Source: Chitinispirillales bacterium ANBcel5 (GTDB lineage: Bacteria; Fibrobacterota; Chitinivibrionia; Chitinivibrionales; Chitinispirillaceae). Taken from it: 44,170 nucleotides of DNA. The notes under the pieces were generated by a model. It saw only the letters and a list, made by a program, of their open reading frames with translations. It ran no database searches and had not been told where the DNA came from. A program made the position numbers and the translations under genes. The DNA lies in assembly GCA_029688955.1 (NCBI GenBank), contig JARUKZ010000033.1, forward strand, positions 1 through 44,170. The letters are read 5' to 3'. Shown here one piece after another: positions 31,557 to 41,169 of this stretch. Position 1 is the first letter of the stretch, and every line of letters begins with the position of its first letter.

Positions 31557-33338
31557 TCACTGCCCTTGCTTTGAAATAAATGTTTCGAAACGCTTTTGAC
31601 ATTTATTTAGATCATCAAGCATGCCTTCTAAAGAGGGGTGATCAGTAATCAAGTTATAGTAATAGGACATACCATCACGCATCGCTGCTACGTAATCAGA
31701 AAAATAAGTCGCTTTGCTTTCAGTCATAGAGGGAAGTGATTTGGTAAAGTCATCAATGAAATTGTTGATATAAAGTATCAGTTCAGTAATAAACATAGAG
31801 GGGCGAGGGGTATCGTTTTTCAGATTAACACGTCCATAGATATGATCAACCATTTGTGAGAATGTAGTGCGCTTAGAGAAGTAAGCTAAGTTGGGCCCCG
31901 GGCACACCGCTGTTGCTGGTGTATTTTTAACAATGTTGTATTTAAGAAGAATGGATCCACCCAATTGATGGCACAAACAGGTTTTTTCGGTAATTTCCTC
32001 TATTTGCCTGGATTCGGTTTCAGGTGCTTGGTTTCGGGCTTTCACTTCTTTAATTTTTTGGTTTTGGTATTTTGCTGATGCAACGCAAAGTGGTTGATCA
32101 CTGAATTCTGAGTTGAGTGTCAGGTGGCCTTTAAAGCACACAAAACCCTGCTTACCTTCTTTAATCCTCTGTGCTTTATCGATTTCTGATGGTGATGTGC
32201 GCATGTTATTAATCATTACACCCATGGGAGAAACTTTACTTACATACAAATCATCATTAGTGGTCTTTTCCAGCTGTTCGACCAATGAATCATCTGTTGC
32301 CACTACTTCTGGTACCAAAAGAAAGGGTGTTCCCCAGCCGACACTGTCTGCTTTGTAATAATCTGTCAGGAACTGGTGCTCCTGGGAAGTGCCAACTCCT
32401 CCCTGAACAGTGAGTTTAATAGTTTCGGGGTTATTATGTAATGTTATGTTTTTGGATTTTAAGGCTTTGATGTACATGCTTTGCAGCGTGTCATTTAGCT
32501 CATTTCGTTTTCTCTTAAATTCTTCAAGAACAGGTCCAAGCATGTGTCCTTTGGTGGGGAAAACATGTCCACCACAATTTAGACCTGACTCAACCCGAAA
32601 CTCCGAAACCCATAACCCTTTCTGAGCTAACGCTCTGCTTTGTGAAAAAGCTGAGCGAAAGTCACTTACTTTGATGGTAATCTTTTTTTTCAAATTACCG
32701 GATGGATCGGGATAGAAATCATCAAACGTTGCCAGATAGGAAAATAATCTGCGGTTGATCCCAGCAGAGAAAACGATAGAAGAGTTGAGGGTGCTGTTGG
32801 CGAAGCCGCGAAGTGCTGCAAGGGCATCCGAAAATTCAGGAGGAAGTTTGACATTGTTTTTATAGGATGTTTTATCCAGCTTTGTCATAATGTTAACGTC
32901 AATGGATCCGGGAATCATCTTTTCACGGAGTTTTACTTGTAATCGTTCCTTTTCCTCTCCCTGGGGGAGAGATTTCATTTTTGTAAAATCTTTCCTTACT
33001 GGGGAGGAGTCGGGTAACAGTTCAAAGTACTTCGTAGCTTCACTATTGGAATGAAAGTCAGAGTTTTTTACCTCCTGAAATTGCTTTTTGACAACCCTAT
33101 CCATCAGGTTTAGATATGCAGTGATACGATTGGCCCGTGGATCCGGGTTATCGTTTGTGATTGGTTCATACCGTTCACCAAAAAGCTGGCAGTAATAGCT
33201 GCGCACCTGCTCTATCAGTTTGTCATCTACAAGGGATACAACGGATGAAACTCCATATTGTGCAACTTTAAAGGGGGTATCGAGAGTAAATCCTGTTCCC
33301 ATAACCGGGATATGGAACGTATGGAGCATATCGGGCAT
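31557..33338 (-). CDS. Uncharacterised 593-aa protein, possible TIM-barrel flavin-type fold
   Basis: I do not have a named family. The N-terminus (HIPVMGTGFTLDTPFKVAQYG) and the middle (TVQGGVGTSQEHQFL...DSVGWGTPFLL) resemble the barrel strands and phosphate-binding glycine turns of nitronate monooxygenase/IMPDH-type proteins. That is my inference. Cysteines cluster in CGGHVFP, CLCHQ and CPGPN and might bind metal. No signal peptide or membrane helix is seen. AAAGGAT lies about 9 nt before the ATG. It stands alone, with a hairpin after it and a separate spacer before it. Confidence 0.65.
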   Translation of the reverse strand: MPDMLHTFHIPVMGTGFTLDTPFKVAQYGVSSVVSLVDDKLIEQVRSYYCQLFGERYEPITNDNPDPRANRITAYLNLMDRVVKKQFQEVKNSDFHSNSEATKYFELLPDSSPVRKDFTKMKSLPQGEEKERLQVKLREKMIPGSIDVNIMTKLDKTSYKNNVKLPPEFSDALAALRGFANSTLNSSIVFSAGINRRLFSYLATFDDFYPDPSGNLKKKITIKVSDFRSAFSQSRALAQKGLWVSEFRVESGLNCGGHVFPTKGHMLGPVLEEFKRKRNELNDTLQSMYIKALKSKNITLHNNPETIKLTVQGGVGTSQEHQFLTDYYKADSVGWGTPFLLVPEVVATDDSLVEQLEKTTNDDLYVSKVSPMGVMINNMRTSPSEIDKAQRIKEGKQGFVCFKGHLTLNSEFSDQPLCVASAKYQNQKIKEVKARNQAPETESRQIEEITEKTCLCHQLGGSILLKYNIVKNTPATAVCPGPNLAYFSKRTTFSQMVDHIYGRVNLKNDTPRPSMFITELILYINNFIDDFTKSLPSMTESKATYFSDYVAAMRDGMSYYYNLITDHPSLEGMLDDLNKCQKRFETFISKQGQ

Positions 33339-33642
33339 TAATTGTTATCCTTTTTTCAGGTGAATCCTTAAAATATAACCAGTTCAGATTAAATCAACCC
33401 AAATCTTGAAAAGAGTACGGTGGGTTGAGTAAATAATTTTATGTATTCCTTACTGATTCTGCATGAAAAATAAATTATTTGTCCTAGCTATTAAAGATAC
33501 CTGCTTTAAAAACAGGTAAACAAGCAGCTTAGTTTTATGCATCTAATGAACTGTATTCTGCTTTTGCCTCACCAATAAGCACATTGTATCTTTTTTTACA
33601 ACCTTGCCTAAACAACTCATTTATCGGGGTACTTGCTCTATC
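33339..33642. other. AT-rich divergent intergenic spacer
   Basis: No gene seen. TACCTG (33498-33503) and CAGGTA (33513-33518) form a 6-bp inverted repeat that could be an operator. Confidence 0.35.
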
Positions 33643-35892
33643 ATGCTGCTCTATTCTTTACTCCTTTTTAGCTCGCTTGCCGGTTTTATGGTCGAACTGG
33701 TTTGGATAAGGAGGCTTTCTGCTGTATTTGGAAATCGATATGATTCGGTTCCGGTTATATTCGCTGCGCTTTTTATAGGATTTGCTGCGGGTTCCTATTT
33801 TTCTCTTAAACGCAGAAAGAGTGTTTTCCAAGCGCTAAAAACCTTTGCAGGCCTTAATATAGTAGCACTTTTAGGTCTGATAGCAGCCTATCTGCTCTTT
33901 AACTGGCAGCTCCCTTTTGCCTTTTTTTACAATCTTTCGCTTACTTACCATCCGTTCCTTTTCAGGTTATTTCAGTTTCTGTCGATACTTGTGCTGCTTC
34001 TGCCCTGGTCTTTTTGTTATGGCTGTTCTATGCCGTTATTATCATTTGTTATATGCTCAGGGAAGAGAAAAAAAAGTGCGGTATTCAACTACTTTTTATA
34101 TTCATTAAGTGGGGTTGGGGGGCTGCTGTGGGGTGGATTCGTTTTGATACCTGCGCTGGGGATACGGATAACACTTGCGATATCCTGTATCCTTCACGCC
34201 GTGATTGCCATAACCTGTTATGTTTATCTTAAAAGTAGCAGGGGTACTTCTCATAAGACCTCTAAGCAGCTATCCTCGCTTAAAAAAACTGCACCGGTGT
34301 ATCTGATTCTTGCTTTTATATCCGGCTTTTGCAGTATTGGGTTTGAGCTGATGCTTATGCGGTCATTTGCACTGATCGATAATAACTCTTTTTATTCTTT
34401 TACGATTCTTCTAAGCTTTATTGTGTTTTCCTTTTCTGTTGGTGCGCTTTTGATCTCTGTTGCTCCTGGCAAGGTTACAGAGAAAAGGTTTGTAGTGCCT
34501 GTGCTGCTTTCTGTGATTGCTCTGCTGTTACTAATCGTGCCTGCACTTTTTGTCCGGAGCACCGATGGTATTCTTCCGCTCAGAAACAGCAGCTCCTGGT
34601 TTGAATACTTTTCTAACATCCTTGGGGTATCATTATTTACGGTGATTGTGCCATCTTGTTTTATCGGAATGCTTTTGCCGATACTTATAAAAAAAGCATC
34701 AGGTGACAGAGGTGAAAATGTCGGGACACTTATCACCGCGAATATTGTGGGTGTAATAGTCGCTTCGGTTTTCTTTGGGCTGTTTCATGGTACAGTACTT
34801 TCTTTGTGGCAAAGTATCCGGGTTATTGGGTTAATGTATAGTATTGGTGCAATTATTTATGCTGTGATACACAAGCAAAAACAGTGTATGATAGTTACTT
34901 CGGGTATAGCTGTGGTGGTGATAGTTGTTACAGCAAGTGGAAATGTACCGCTGGTGTGGAAAAATGTGGCACTTCGTGGCATGGATGTAATAGAGGTAAA
35001 GGAGGTGGGCGGTGAAACGGTTTCACTGGTAGCGGGTGGGAATGTTAATCATATTCTGGTAAATAATCAGTACTCCATTGGAAGTAACCATAACATAGAC
35101 TACAAAAAACGTCAGGCTGTATTGCCCATGAGTATTCACCCCAACCCTCAAAGTGTTTGCTTCATTGGTATGGGTACAGGGATAACAGCGGGTGCATCAC
35201 TGCTGTTTAATCCTCAAAGAGTCGTGGTGTGTGAAATTTCACCGGGAGTTATATCTTTTGCAAAGAAGTATTATAGTACTCTGGTAAATGGTCTTTTTGA
35301 TGATAAGCGGGTTAATATAATTTTTGATGATGGCAGAACCTATCTGTCTTATACCGTGGAACAGTTTGATCTGATCATTAGTGAACTGTTTATTCCCTGG
35401 CAAAGTGGTACTTCTTTACTTTACACAACCGATTTTTATTCCAGGGTTGCTAATAAGCTCAATGATGGGGGAGTGTTTGTTCAGTGGTTGCCTCTGTACC
35501 AAATGACAGAGCATGACTTTGGAATCATTGCCAGGACTTTAAGCTCACAATTTAAACAGGTGACCGTTTGGCGGCTCAATCATAGCGTTCAGGAACCGGC
35601 AATAGCTCTTATATGTTCTGAAAAGAAGATCGCCGTTACAGAAGGTCAGGTGATTGCTCCAGATATCGCTTCTATTTTAGGGTTACCACCTAACCGAAAG
35701 AACGTTACGGGAGAACTGCAAAGGTTTTATTTGGGTTCCATTGAAGAAGAGGACTGGAAAGAGTATCCGTTAAATACTGATGATAAGCTGCCAATAGAGT
35801 ACGTTTCTCCTAAAACTCACATAATGGACCAGGATAAAATACTGGTTGGTGAACGGTATAGGGAGCTTTTGGGGATAGTGGATAGTAGATAG
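33643..35892 (+). CDS. Membrane-fused spermidine-synthase-like protein
   Basis: About 749 aa: an N-terminal membrane half with roughly 12-14 helices, then a soluble class-I methyltransferase-fold domain. The soluble part has the glycine motif CFIGMGTGITAGASLL (about residue 508 onwards), the acidic strand end VVCEISPGVI, the DDGRTYLS motif and SELFIPW, as in polyamine aminopropyltransferase-like proteins. Such fusions are common but their substrate is not known; aminopropyl transfer is not proven. The start is uncertain: TTG 33604 or ATG 33643, neither with a good ribosome site. I prefer the ATG just before the first helix. Confidence 0.82.
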   Translation: MLLYSLLLFSSLAGFMVELVWIRRLSAVFGNRYDSVPVIFAALFIGFAAGSYFSLKRRKSVFQALKTFAGLNIVALLGLIAAYLLFNWQLPFAFFYNLSLTYHPFLFRLFQFLSILVLLLPWSFCYGCSMPLLSFVICSGKRKKSAVFNYFLYSLSGVGGLLWGGFVLIPALGIRITLAISCILHAVIAITCYVYLKSSRGTSHKTSKQLSSLKKTAPVYLILAFISGFCSIGFELMLMRSFALIDNNSFYSFTILLSFIVFSFSVGALLISVAPGKVTEKRFVVPVLLSVIALLLLIVPALFVRSTDGILPLRNSSSWFEYFSNILGVSLFTVIVPSCFIGMLLPILIKKASGDRGENVGTLITANIVGVIVASVFFGLFHGTVLSLWQSIRVIGLMYSIGAIIYAVIHKQKQCMIVTSGIAVVVIVVTASGNVPLVWKNVALRGMDVIEVKEVGGETVSLVAGGNVNHILVNNQYSIGSNHNIDYKKRQAVLPMSIHPNPQSVCFIGMGTGITAGASLLFNPQRVVVCEISPGVISFAKKYYSTLVNGLFDDKRVNIIFDDGRTYLSYTVEQFDLIISELFIPWQSGTSLLYTTDFYSRVANKLNDGGVFVQWLPLYQMTEHDFGIIARTLSSQFKQVTVWRLNHSVQEPAIALICSEKKIAVTEGQVIAPDIASILGLPPNRKNVTGELQRFYLGSIEEEDWKEYPLNTDDKLPIEYVSPKTHIMDQDKILVGERYRELLGIVDSR

Positions 35893-35972
35893 TGCTTGGG
35901 AAATGGCGTGTATGGGGCTGAAGATTTCGCGCCACTGCTTCTAAAGCGTGCAACGTTTTGGGGAGGTTCTGG

Positions 35973-36938
35973 CTAGTTACTCTTTTTCTTTGCCCTTAAT
36001 TCCTTGATCTTCTCAATACCCAACGCTGTTATCTTTTCAATCTGCTCATCACTCATTCCCATTGCAATCATTTTTTCTGCTGTTTCAATCTTTGTTTTAA
36101 TTTGTCCTTCAATTACCCCTTCACGTTTCCCCTCAAGCTTCCCTTCAGCCTTACCATCCAGAAACCATTTTTCAGCTATTGTAGGCATTGTCACTCCTCC
36201 AATCTGTGCAATTTCATTGAATTCCCGATTTAAGTGTTCGGTGTCCTCGGCATCTACCACCGCAGAGAGATAGCGAAAAAGAATCTCAAAGTACTCAGTC
36301 TTTGTTTTTATGTCCCTGAGTTTTAACAGTAATAAAAGTATGCCATTAAGTTTATCGTACAGCTCAGGGGACCTGGAATACTTCAGTATCAGAAAGTTCA
36401 CCCTAAGCAGTATCTCGCCCCTGATCTCTTCATCGGGAATATGTGATATATCATACACTTCATTTTTAAATTCGGGGATATAATCCCTCGTATTTTCGAT
36501 ATCTTCAAAAAGATGTGTCATGGAGGTAGTAACCTCCCATTCCTTAGCACCATGGTAGATCACCATCGGCACTATTATTGGCAGCTTTTTTTTCTTTTTG
36601 TGCTGATTTCTGTACTGCTCCCAGATTTTTACCATATTGCGCAGAAGCTGAAAGCCGGTCCAGGGATCACTGTAGCTCTTATGCTCAAACAGCATATAGA
36701 TAAATGCCGACTTTCCTTTGAGTTTAACGCTATAAAGGATGTCGGAATAATGCGCCTTGAACTCTTTATCGACAAAAGAGTCTTTTTGTATGGCCAAAGT
36801 GCTAAGGTCCAGTTGTGAGCGGATCTGTTTTGGGGCATAGGTATCAATAAACGGTCGTGCGGTGGTAATCCTGGAAAATGTTTCCCGGAAAAAAGCGTTG
36901 TGAGGATTTTTGAGGGGATTATTCTTTGGGGTATCCAT
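35973..36938 (-). CDS. Rpn-family recombination-promoting nuclease/putative transposase
   Basis: A 321-aa protein of the YhgA-like family. The nuclease core has YSDILYSVKL (Asp) and FIYMLFEHKS (E-x-K), i.e. a PD-(D/E)XK site, followed by the conserved VPMVIYHGAKEW. The C-terminus is a charged repeat (EGKLEGKREGVIEGQ) and a coiled tail, typical of the family. Rpn proteins raise recombination in vivo. The first 130 nt plus 41 nt of leader are repeated nearly unchanged at the left edge of the window. Confidence 0.92.
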   Translation of the reverse strand: MDTPKNNPLKNPHNAFFRETFSRITTARPFIDTYAPKQIRSQLDLSTLAIQKDSFVDKEFKAHYSDILYSVKLKGKSAFIYMLFEHKSYSDPWTGFQLLRNMVKIWEQYRNQHKKKKKLPIIVPMVIYHGAKEWEVTTSMTHLFEDIENTRDYIPEFKNEVYDISHIPDEEIRGEILLRVNFLILKYSRSPELYDKLNGILLLLLKLRDIKTKTEYFEILFRYLSAVVDAEDTEHLNREFNEIAQIGGVTMPTIAEKWFLDGKAEGKLEGKREGVIEGQIKTKIETAEKMIAMGMSDEQIEKITALGIEKIKELRAKKKSN

Positions 36939-37089
36939 GAAGTTAATATAATTCAGGTAAAAGGGGAGAGTGGGGAAGTATCGCGATTCATAGTTCCCTT
37001 TCTGAGTTTCTAGATATATTATTTTACTGGAACCATTTACACAAAAAAATATACACTCCCAAGCTGGTTACACTCCCCCGTGCAATGAT

Positions 37090-37550
37090 ACTCCCTTTCT
37101 CTTAGCGCCTCAGCGTCTCCGCGCGCAACCTCTCCCTTTGTCCTCCCTCTCTCTCTGCGCCTCAGCGTCTCCGCGCGCAACCTCTCCCTTTGTCCTCCCT
37201 CTCTCTCTTAGCGCCTCAGCGCCTCCGTGCGCAACTTCTCCCTTTCTCCTCCCTCTCTCTCAGCGCCTCAGCGCCTCCGTGCGTCACCTGTCCCTTTCTC
37301 CTCCCTCTCTCTCTTAGCGCCTCAGCGTCTCCGCGCGCACAACCTCTCCCTTTCTCCTCCCTCTCTCTCTTAGCGCCTCAGCGTCTCCGCGCGCAACCTC
37401 TCCCTTTCTCCTCCCTCTCTCTCTTAGCGCCTCAGCGTCTCCGTGCGCAACCTCTCCCTTTCTCCTCCCTCTCTCTCTTAGCGCCTCAGCGTCTCCGCGC
37501 GTCACCTCTCCCTTTCCCCTCTCCTTCCCTCGCCGCGCCTCTGCGTCCCA
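37090..37550 (-). repeat. Purine-rich tandem repeat array C (minus strand)
   Basis: About eight units of 53-54 bp; on the plus strand each reads GCGCCTCAGCG(T/C)CTCCG followed by a pyrimidine-rich CCTCCCTCTCTCTC part. The reverse complement matches the units of arrays A and B. It lies directly at, and partly in, the 3' end of the minus-strand endonuclease-family gene. No spacers. Confidence 0.9.
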
Positions 37551-38359
37551 GGGAAAACCCCAAACTTCACTACCATAGGGAAATGGTCCGAAGATTGTAT
37601 ATGGTCAAGACAACGCGCTGAACCCTCCAGGGGCGCAAGTGAAGCACCGGAATAAAAAATATGATCGATAGCCTTACCCGATATGGGAAACCTCCCAAAA
37701 CGCATATTTTCAAACTCAACCCGGCTCATCCCTGCATCCCTTGCCAGGCCCAGAAGAGAATCGGTGCGCTTTCGGCTCCAGGAGTTAAAGTCACCGCTTA
37801 CGATGATCGGTCCACCATGCTGGGCAACGATGGTAAATACCTGTTTAAGTTGTTTCTTATAATCCTCTAACCCAAGTTTAAAGTTAAGTGCGTGAACATT
37901 CACCACCAGCAAAACCGGTCCTGATGGCCACAGTTTATAGGTTGAAAACAGCATCGACTTAGGGGTGTTTAAAAAGGGTTCAGTTGATGCTGAGATGAGG
38001 GCACGTTCACTGTGGGGCTTATACTTAGAAGCGGTAAGAACGCCCGAGTGGGTCTTGTGGTTTCGGGCATAGATATTTGGGGATGAGGCCCAGCTTAAAA
38101 AAAGCTCCTTTTCAAGCATCGCTATTAATGGCGGCGTAAGCAGTGCTTCCTGAAACACCATGAAGTCGGGGTTGAGGCATTGGACAAGGGTGCGCATATC
38201 ACCTAAAAAGGAGGTGCGGTTTTGTTTGAAAATATTCCAGTTAAGAACAGAAAAAGTGTCATTTCGATCACCTTTTTCTGGTACTGGAACTCCGCATATA
38301 AGCGCTGCTTTATTGATAGCCGAAAATTTTATCCATCTTTTTAAGATTGAAGACACCAT
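37502..38359 (-). CDS. Endonuclease/exonuclease/phosphatase family protein
   Basis: A 285-aa metal-dependent phosphodiesterase-fold protein. Motifs in order: LNWNIFK, FQEALL (metal-binding Glu), NVHALNF, SGDFNSWS (Asp/Asn), DHIFYSG and SSDHFPMVV (catalytic His). The substrate (nucleic acid, phospholipid or other) cannot be told. There is no signal peptide. The last ~15 residues (GTQRRGEGRRGERER) are encoded by purine-rich repeat sequence of array C, so the original stop has been lost or shifted. GGGGAGAG lies 11 nt before the ATG. Confidence 0.87.
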   Translation of the reverse strand: MVSSILKRWIKFSAINKAALICGVPVPEKGDRNDTFSVLNWNIFKQNRTSFLGDMRTLVQCLNPDFMVFQEALLTPPLIAMLEKELFLSWASSPNIYARNHKTHSGVLTASKYKPHSERALISASTEPFLNTPKSMLFSTYKLWPSGPVLLVVNVHALNFKLGLEDYKKQLKQVFTIVAQHGGPIIVSGDFNSWSRKRTDSLLGLARDAGMSRVEFENMRFGRFPISGKAIDHIFYSGASLAPLEGSARCLDHIQSSDHFPMVVKFGVFPGTQRRGEGRRGERER

Positions 38360-38543
38360 AGTTACAGGTTCTCTCCCCGTGAATTTCTGTTAATCTCTCA
38401 ATCTGCTATTCCGATCTTTAGGTGGTAATATTTACCCTGAAGCTAAACATTTGGCCACTCTTTTATGGCGCTGTTCAGGTATCTCTTTTGCCTTAATTAT
38501 AAGTATACTTTATAACACTTTTTTTGGGGAAAGGGGGAGAGGT

Positions 38544-38789
38544 GTGGGTAAAAAAAAAATTAGAAAAGGGGAGCATGTTGAATGGGATACACCGCGGGGA
38601 AAAACCGAAGGTGATGTGCAGGAGAAGGTGACCTCCCGAACACGCATAAAAAAGCATACGGTTGCTGCTTCAGAGCAAGATCCTCAATATAAGGTTAAAA
38701 GCAGCAAAACAGGAAAAGAGGCAATCCACCACCCAGAAGAACTTCGAAGGAAAAATCAGGGGGGAGGAGGTGGAAAAAAGCGCAAGTGA
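38544..38789 (+). CDS. DUF2945 / Hva1-TUDOR-like small protein
   Basis: An 81-aa basic protein matching the DUF2945 (hypervirulence-associated TUDOR) family: KGEHVEWDTPRGKTEGDVQE, then VAASEQDPQYKVKSSKTGKEAIHHPEEL. The GTG at 38544 is chosen because AAAGGGGGAGAG precedes it and the domain begins a few residues later; the open frame extends upstream to 38451 without a ribosome site. The Gly/Lys-rich tail is variable in the family. Function unknown. Confidence 0.85.
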   Translation: MGKKKIRKGEHVEWDTPRGKTEGDVQEKVTSRTRIKKHTVAASEQDPQYKVKSSKTGKEAIHHPEELRRKNQGGGGGKKRK

Positions 38790-38828
38790 TGGCCATTTTG
38801 GTCGCATCCGCCCTTTTATCATTCTGCG

Positions 38829-38856
38829 GGTATACGCCCTTTTGATGGCGTATACC
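38829..38856. terminator. Perfect 10-bp hairpin between convergent genes
   Basis: GGTATACGCC (38829-38838) / GGCGTATACC (38847-38856), loop 8 nt. It lies between the DUF2945 gene and the TPR lipoprotein gene. There is no long T-run. Confidence 0.6.
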
Positions 38857-38910
38857 TGCTGTTAGCAGCATTTACCGGCTGGGCTGTGTTGGTAACACTC
38901 TTTACTCCGT

Positions 38911-40992
38911 TCAATCGAGTAATTGGTTCAACTGTTCCCTTTGTATGGACATTGTTGCAAGCTCTTCATCGCTCATCTCTGAAAGTTCAGAGTGAACTCT
39001 GCTGGCTTGTCGTCTTCTGCCACCATCTCTGTGTACTTTTCCAAGCCTTAGAAGCAAAAGAGGGTTGCGGGAGTTTTGAAGATGGCTCCGGAGTACTCTG
39101 ACTGCATCCCTGTATCTGTCGTTTAGTGAGAGCAGGGAAGCGTAGGTGTCGATTACGCTAACATCCGCAGCATTGATTAGGTAGGCCCGGTGCGCGGATT
39201 GCAGTGCCGCTTTGGAACTGACATTCTCCGAACTTCTCTGTGCTTTGGCCAATTGATTAAACACCGATGCCAGAACGGGTGATTCGGGCAGATGGTTTTC
39301 GATCTCTGATGCAGCACGTTTGTAGATTTCAATAGCCCGGTCGTACTCGTGGGCATTTCTCAGTTGATCGGCACACTCCAAAAGTATGTAGGGGTTTTTG
39401 GTTTCCTGAGCTATTTGTGTGTAGGTGTTAAGTGCCTGTGTTGTTTTCCCAAGGTGTAGTTTTGCCCGTGCCTTGAAAACCGTTAACTCTGCATCCTCTA
39501 TACCCTGCTTTTCTATTGTGTGTATTACCCGCTGATACTCCTCGTTCATGAAGTAGGCATGAAAACGCGCTCTCAGTATGGCTGGGTTTTCCGGCTCATC
39601 CCGGGATAATTCATTCACAATTGCAAGTGCCGAATCTGCATTGTTTGTTCTTAAATAGAGCAGTGCTCTTTTGAAACGGATACCCCTGTCCTGAGGATAA
39701 GCTTCTTCCAGGATATCCTGGAGAATAAAACTTTCCTCATCTCTGCCAAGTCTGAAAGTGAGATCCTGTTGCAACTCAAGTGAAGCCCTGCTGGCAGCTC
39801 CCAAATTGTGCATTGAATAGAGCAGCTCCAGTGCATCTTCCGGTCGCTGTGAGGAAGATAGTATCTGTGCCTGTAACATTATAACAGAAGGGAATCTTTG
39901 GATGTTAACCGGAAGCAGCTCAAATGACTCAAGCGCATTTTCGGGGGTATCGTGCATGAGAAATTCATTAATTGATGCATATTCTATAACAGGGTTTCTT
40001 GGTAGCTGTTTACGGGCAGAGTCAAGCTTATCAAGGGCTTCTTCACTCTTTGAGCCGCTGGCGGCAAGAAGCATGGACTGTAAGAAGTGGCAGGTCCCTT
40101 CACGGGGGGAATCATCGCACAGTTTGCCTTTTAATTTCGTTAATTCTTTGGTGTTTTGATTGTAACGGTGAAGCACTGCAGATAAAAGGTTGATATTTTG
40201 TTCCAGAAGGCTGTTTGGATGTACGTAGTAGCGTCTTGCGAAATCGAGATGTTGCAAGGCTTTATCGGGACGTGATGTAAGCAGGTAAAGCCATGCACTG
40301 TTAAAATGTAATCTGGGTTTATTAAAATCTAAGGAGAGTGCTTCTTCAAAAAGCTCCACAGCTTCACTAATCCGCGCAGAGTGGCACAGAGAAAAGGCAT
40401 AAAGAGAGTAGCCGTTTTCATCCAGTAATTGAGATTCCCGTGCGTTTTCAAGGAAGTGGTGAAGCGTATCGTATTGTCCTCTTATCATATAAACGCGGCC
40501 GATTGCATTAACCAGGGCTGGTTGAGGATTGCTCTGAAGAGCCCGGTTCCAGACTGTAACAGCAGAATCGCTGTGGCCTTTGTTTAAATAGATTTCGCCC
40601 CGTATAATATCCTGCTTACCCGGATCCTCTATCTCTTCAAGGAGTTTTAAACCGTATTCAATCTTCTCTCTCTGGTCCTGGTGTCTGGAAAGGGATGTAA
40701 GAAACAGAAGCAGTTCTCTGTTTTTCATTCCGCCGCTCCATGCTTCCCAGGCATAAAGCAGAGCTGATGTTCTGCTTCTGGTTGTGCGTGCCGCAGCCCA
40801 GTTATAGGCAGCTTTGTTCTCTTTTTCTGCTGCTGTTTGAAAATGTTTGTGTGCCCGTTCCAACTCTCCCTGTTGCAGGTAGTTCATTCCGGCTTCATAC
40901 AGCTCCTCTGCGCTCATAGAGGAGAGATTGTTGCAGCTGTTTAACATGATGACAAACAATATTTGCAAAAGCAGAAGAAAAAACAGTTTCAT
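38911..40992 (-). CDS. TPR-repeat lipoprotein, PrsT-like
   Basis: A 693-aa lipoprotein with lipobox LNSC (Cys20) and about 15 or more TPR-type helical pairs over the rest (AEELYEAGMNYLQQGELERAHKHF, PRLHFNSAWLYLLTSRPDKALQHL, AIEIYKRAASEI). Large TPR lipoproteins called PrsT belong to PEP-CTERM/exosortase loci. Its divergent position to the exosortase gene (177 nt between starts) makes this assignment likely. The ATG at 40992 gives the signal peptide a proper start, with AGAGGG 9 nt upstream; the upstream extension to 41064 is not used. It probably acts as an outer- or inner-leaflet scaffold for export or attachment. Confidence 0.8.
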   Translation of the reverse strand: MKLFFLLLLQILFVIMLNSCNNLSSMSAEELYEAGMNYLQQGELERAHKHFQTAAEKENKAAYNWAAARTTRSRTSALLYAWEAWSGGMKNRELLLFLTSLSRHQDQREKIEYGLKLLEEIEDPGKQDIIRGEIYLNKGHSDSAVTVWNRALQSNPQPALVNAIGRVYMIRGQYDTLHHFLENARESQLLDENGYSLYAFSLCHSARISEAVELFEEALSLDFNKPRLHFNSAWLYLLTSRPDKALQHLDFARRYYVHPNSLLEQNINLLSAVLHRYNQNTKELTKLKGKLCDDSPREGTCHFLQSMLLAASGSKSEEALDKLDSARKQLPRNPVIEYASINEFLMHDTPENALESFELLPVNIQRFPSVIMLQAQILSSSQRPEDALELLYSMHNLGAASRASLELQQDLTFRLGRDEESFILQDILEEAYPQDRGIRFKRALLYLRTNNADSALAIVNELSRDEPENPAILRARFHAYFMNEEYQRVIHTIEKQGIEDAELTVFKARAKLHLGKTTQALNTYTQIAQETKNPYILLECADQLRNAHEYDRAIEIYKRAASEIENHLPESPVLASVFNQLAKAQRSSENVSSKAALQSAHRAYLINAADVSVIDTYASLLSLNDRYRDAVRVLRSHLQNSRNPLLLLRLGKVHRDGGRRRQASRVHSELSEMSDEELATMSIQREQLNQLLD

Positions 40993-41169
40993 ACCAAAGC
41001 CCTCTTTATTATAGGTAATAACAAACGCATTGTCCAAAATGGCTACACCTTTTACCTTTTGCAAATATTGTACCTTTGGGTTCGTTTGTGTAGCACAAAT
41101 AAATCGGTACAGATTATGCTCTTTTCATTTTTATTACTCATACAACAGAAAACCCGTTGGAAGAAACCG

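Noticed and set aside
37190..37621. 143-codon plus-strand frame with SLSLLAPQRLRA repeats
   Set aside because: Antisense translation of array C.
40963..41169. Extended N-terminus of the exosortase (69 extra residues)
   Set aside because: It would overlap the divergent lipoprotein's signal-peptide region; a good ribosome site precedes the ATG at 41170.
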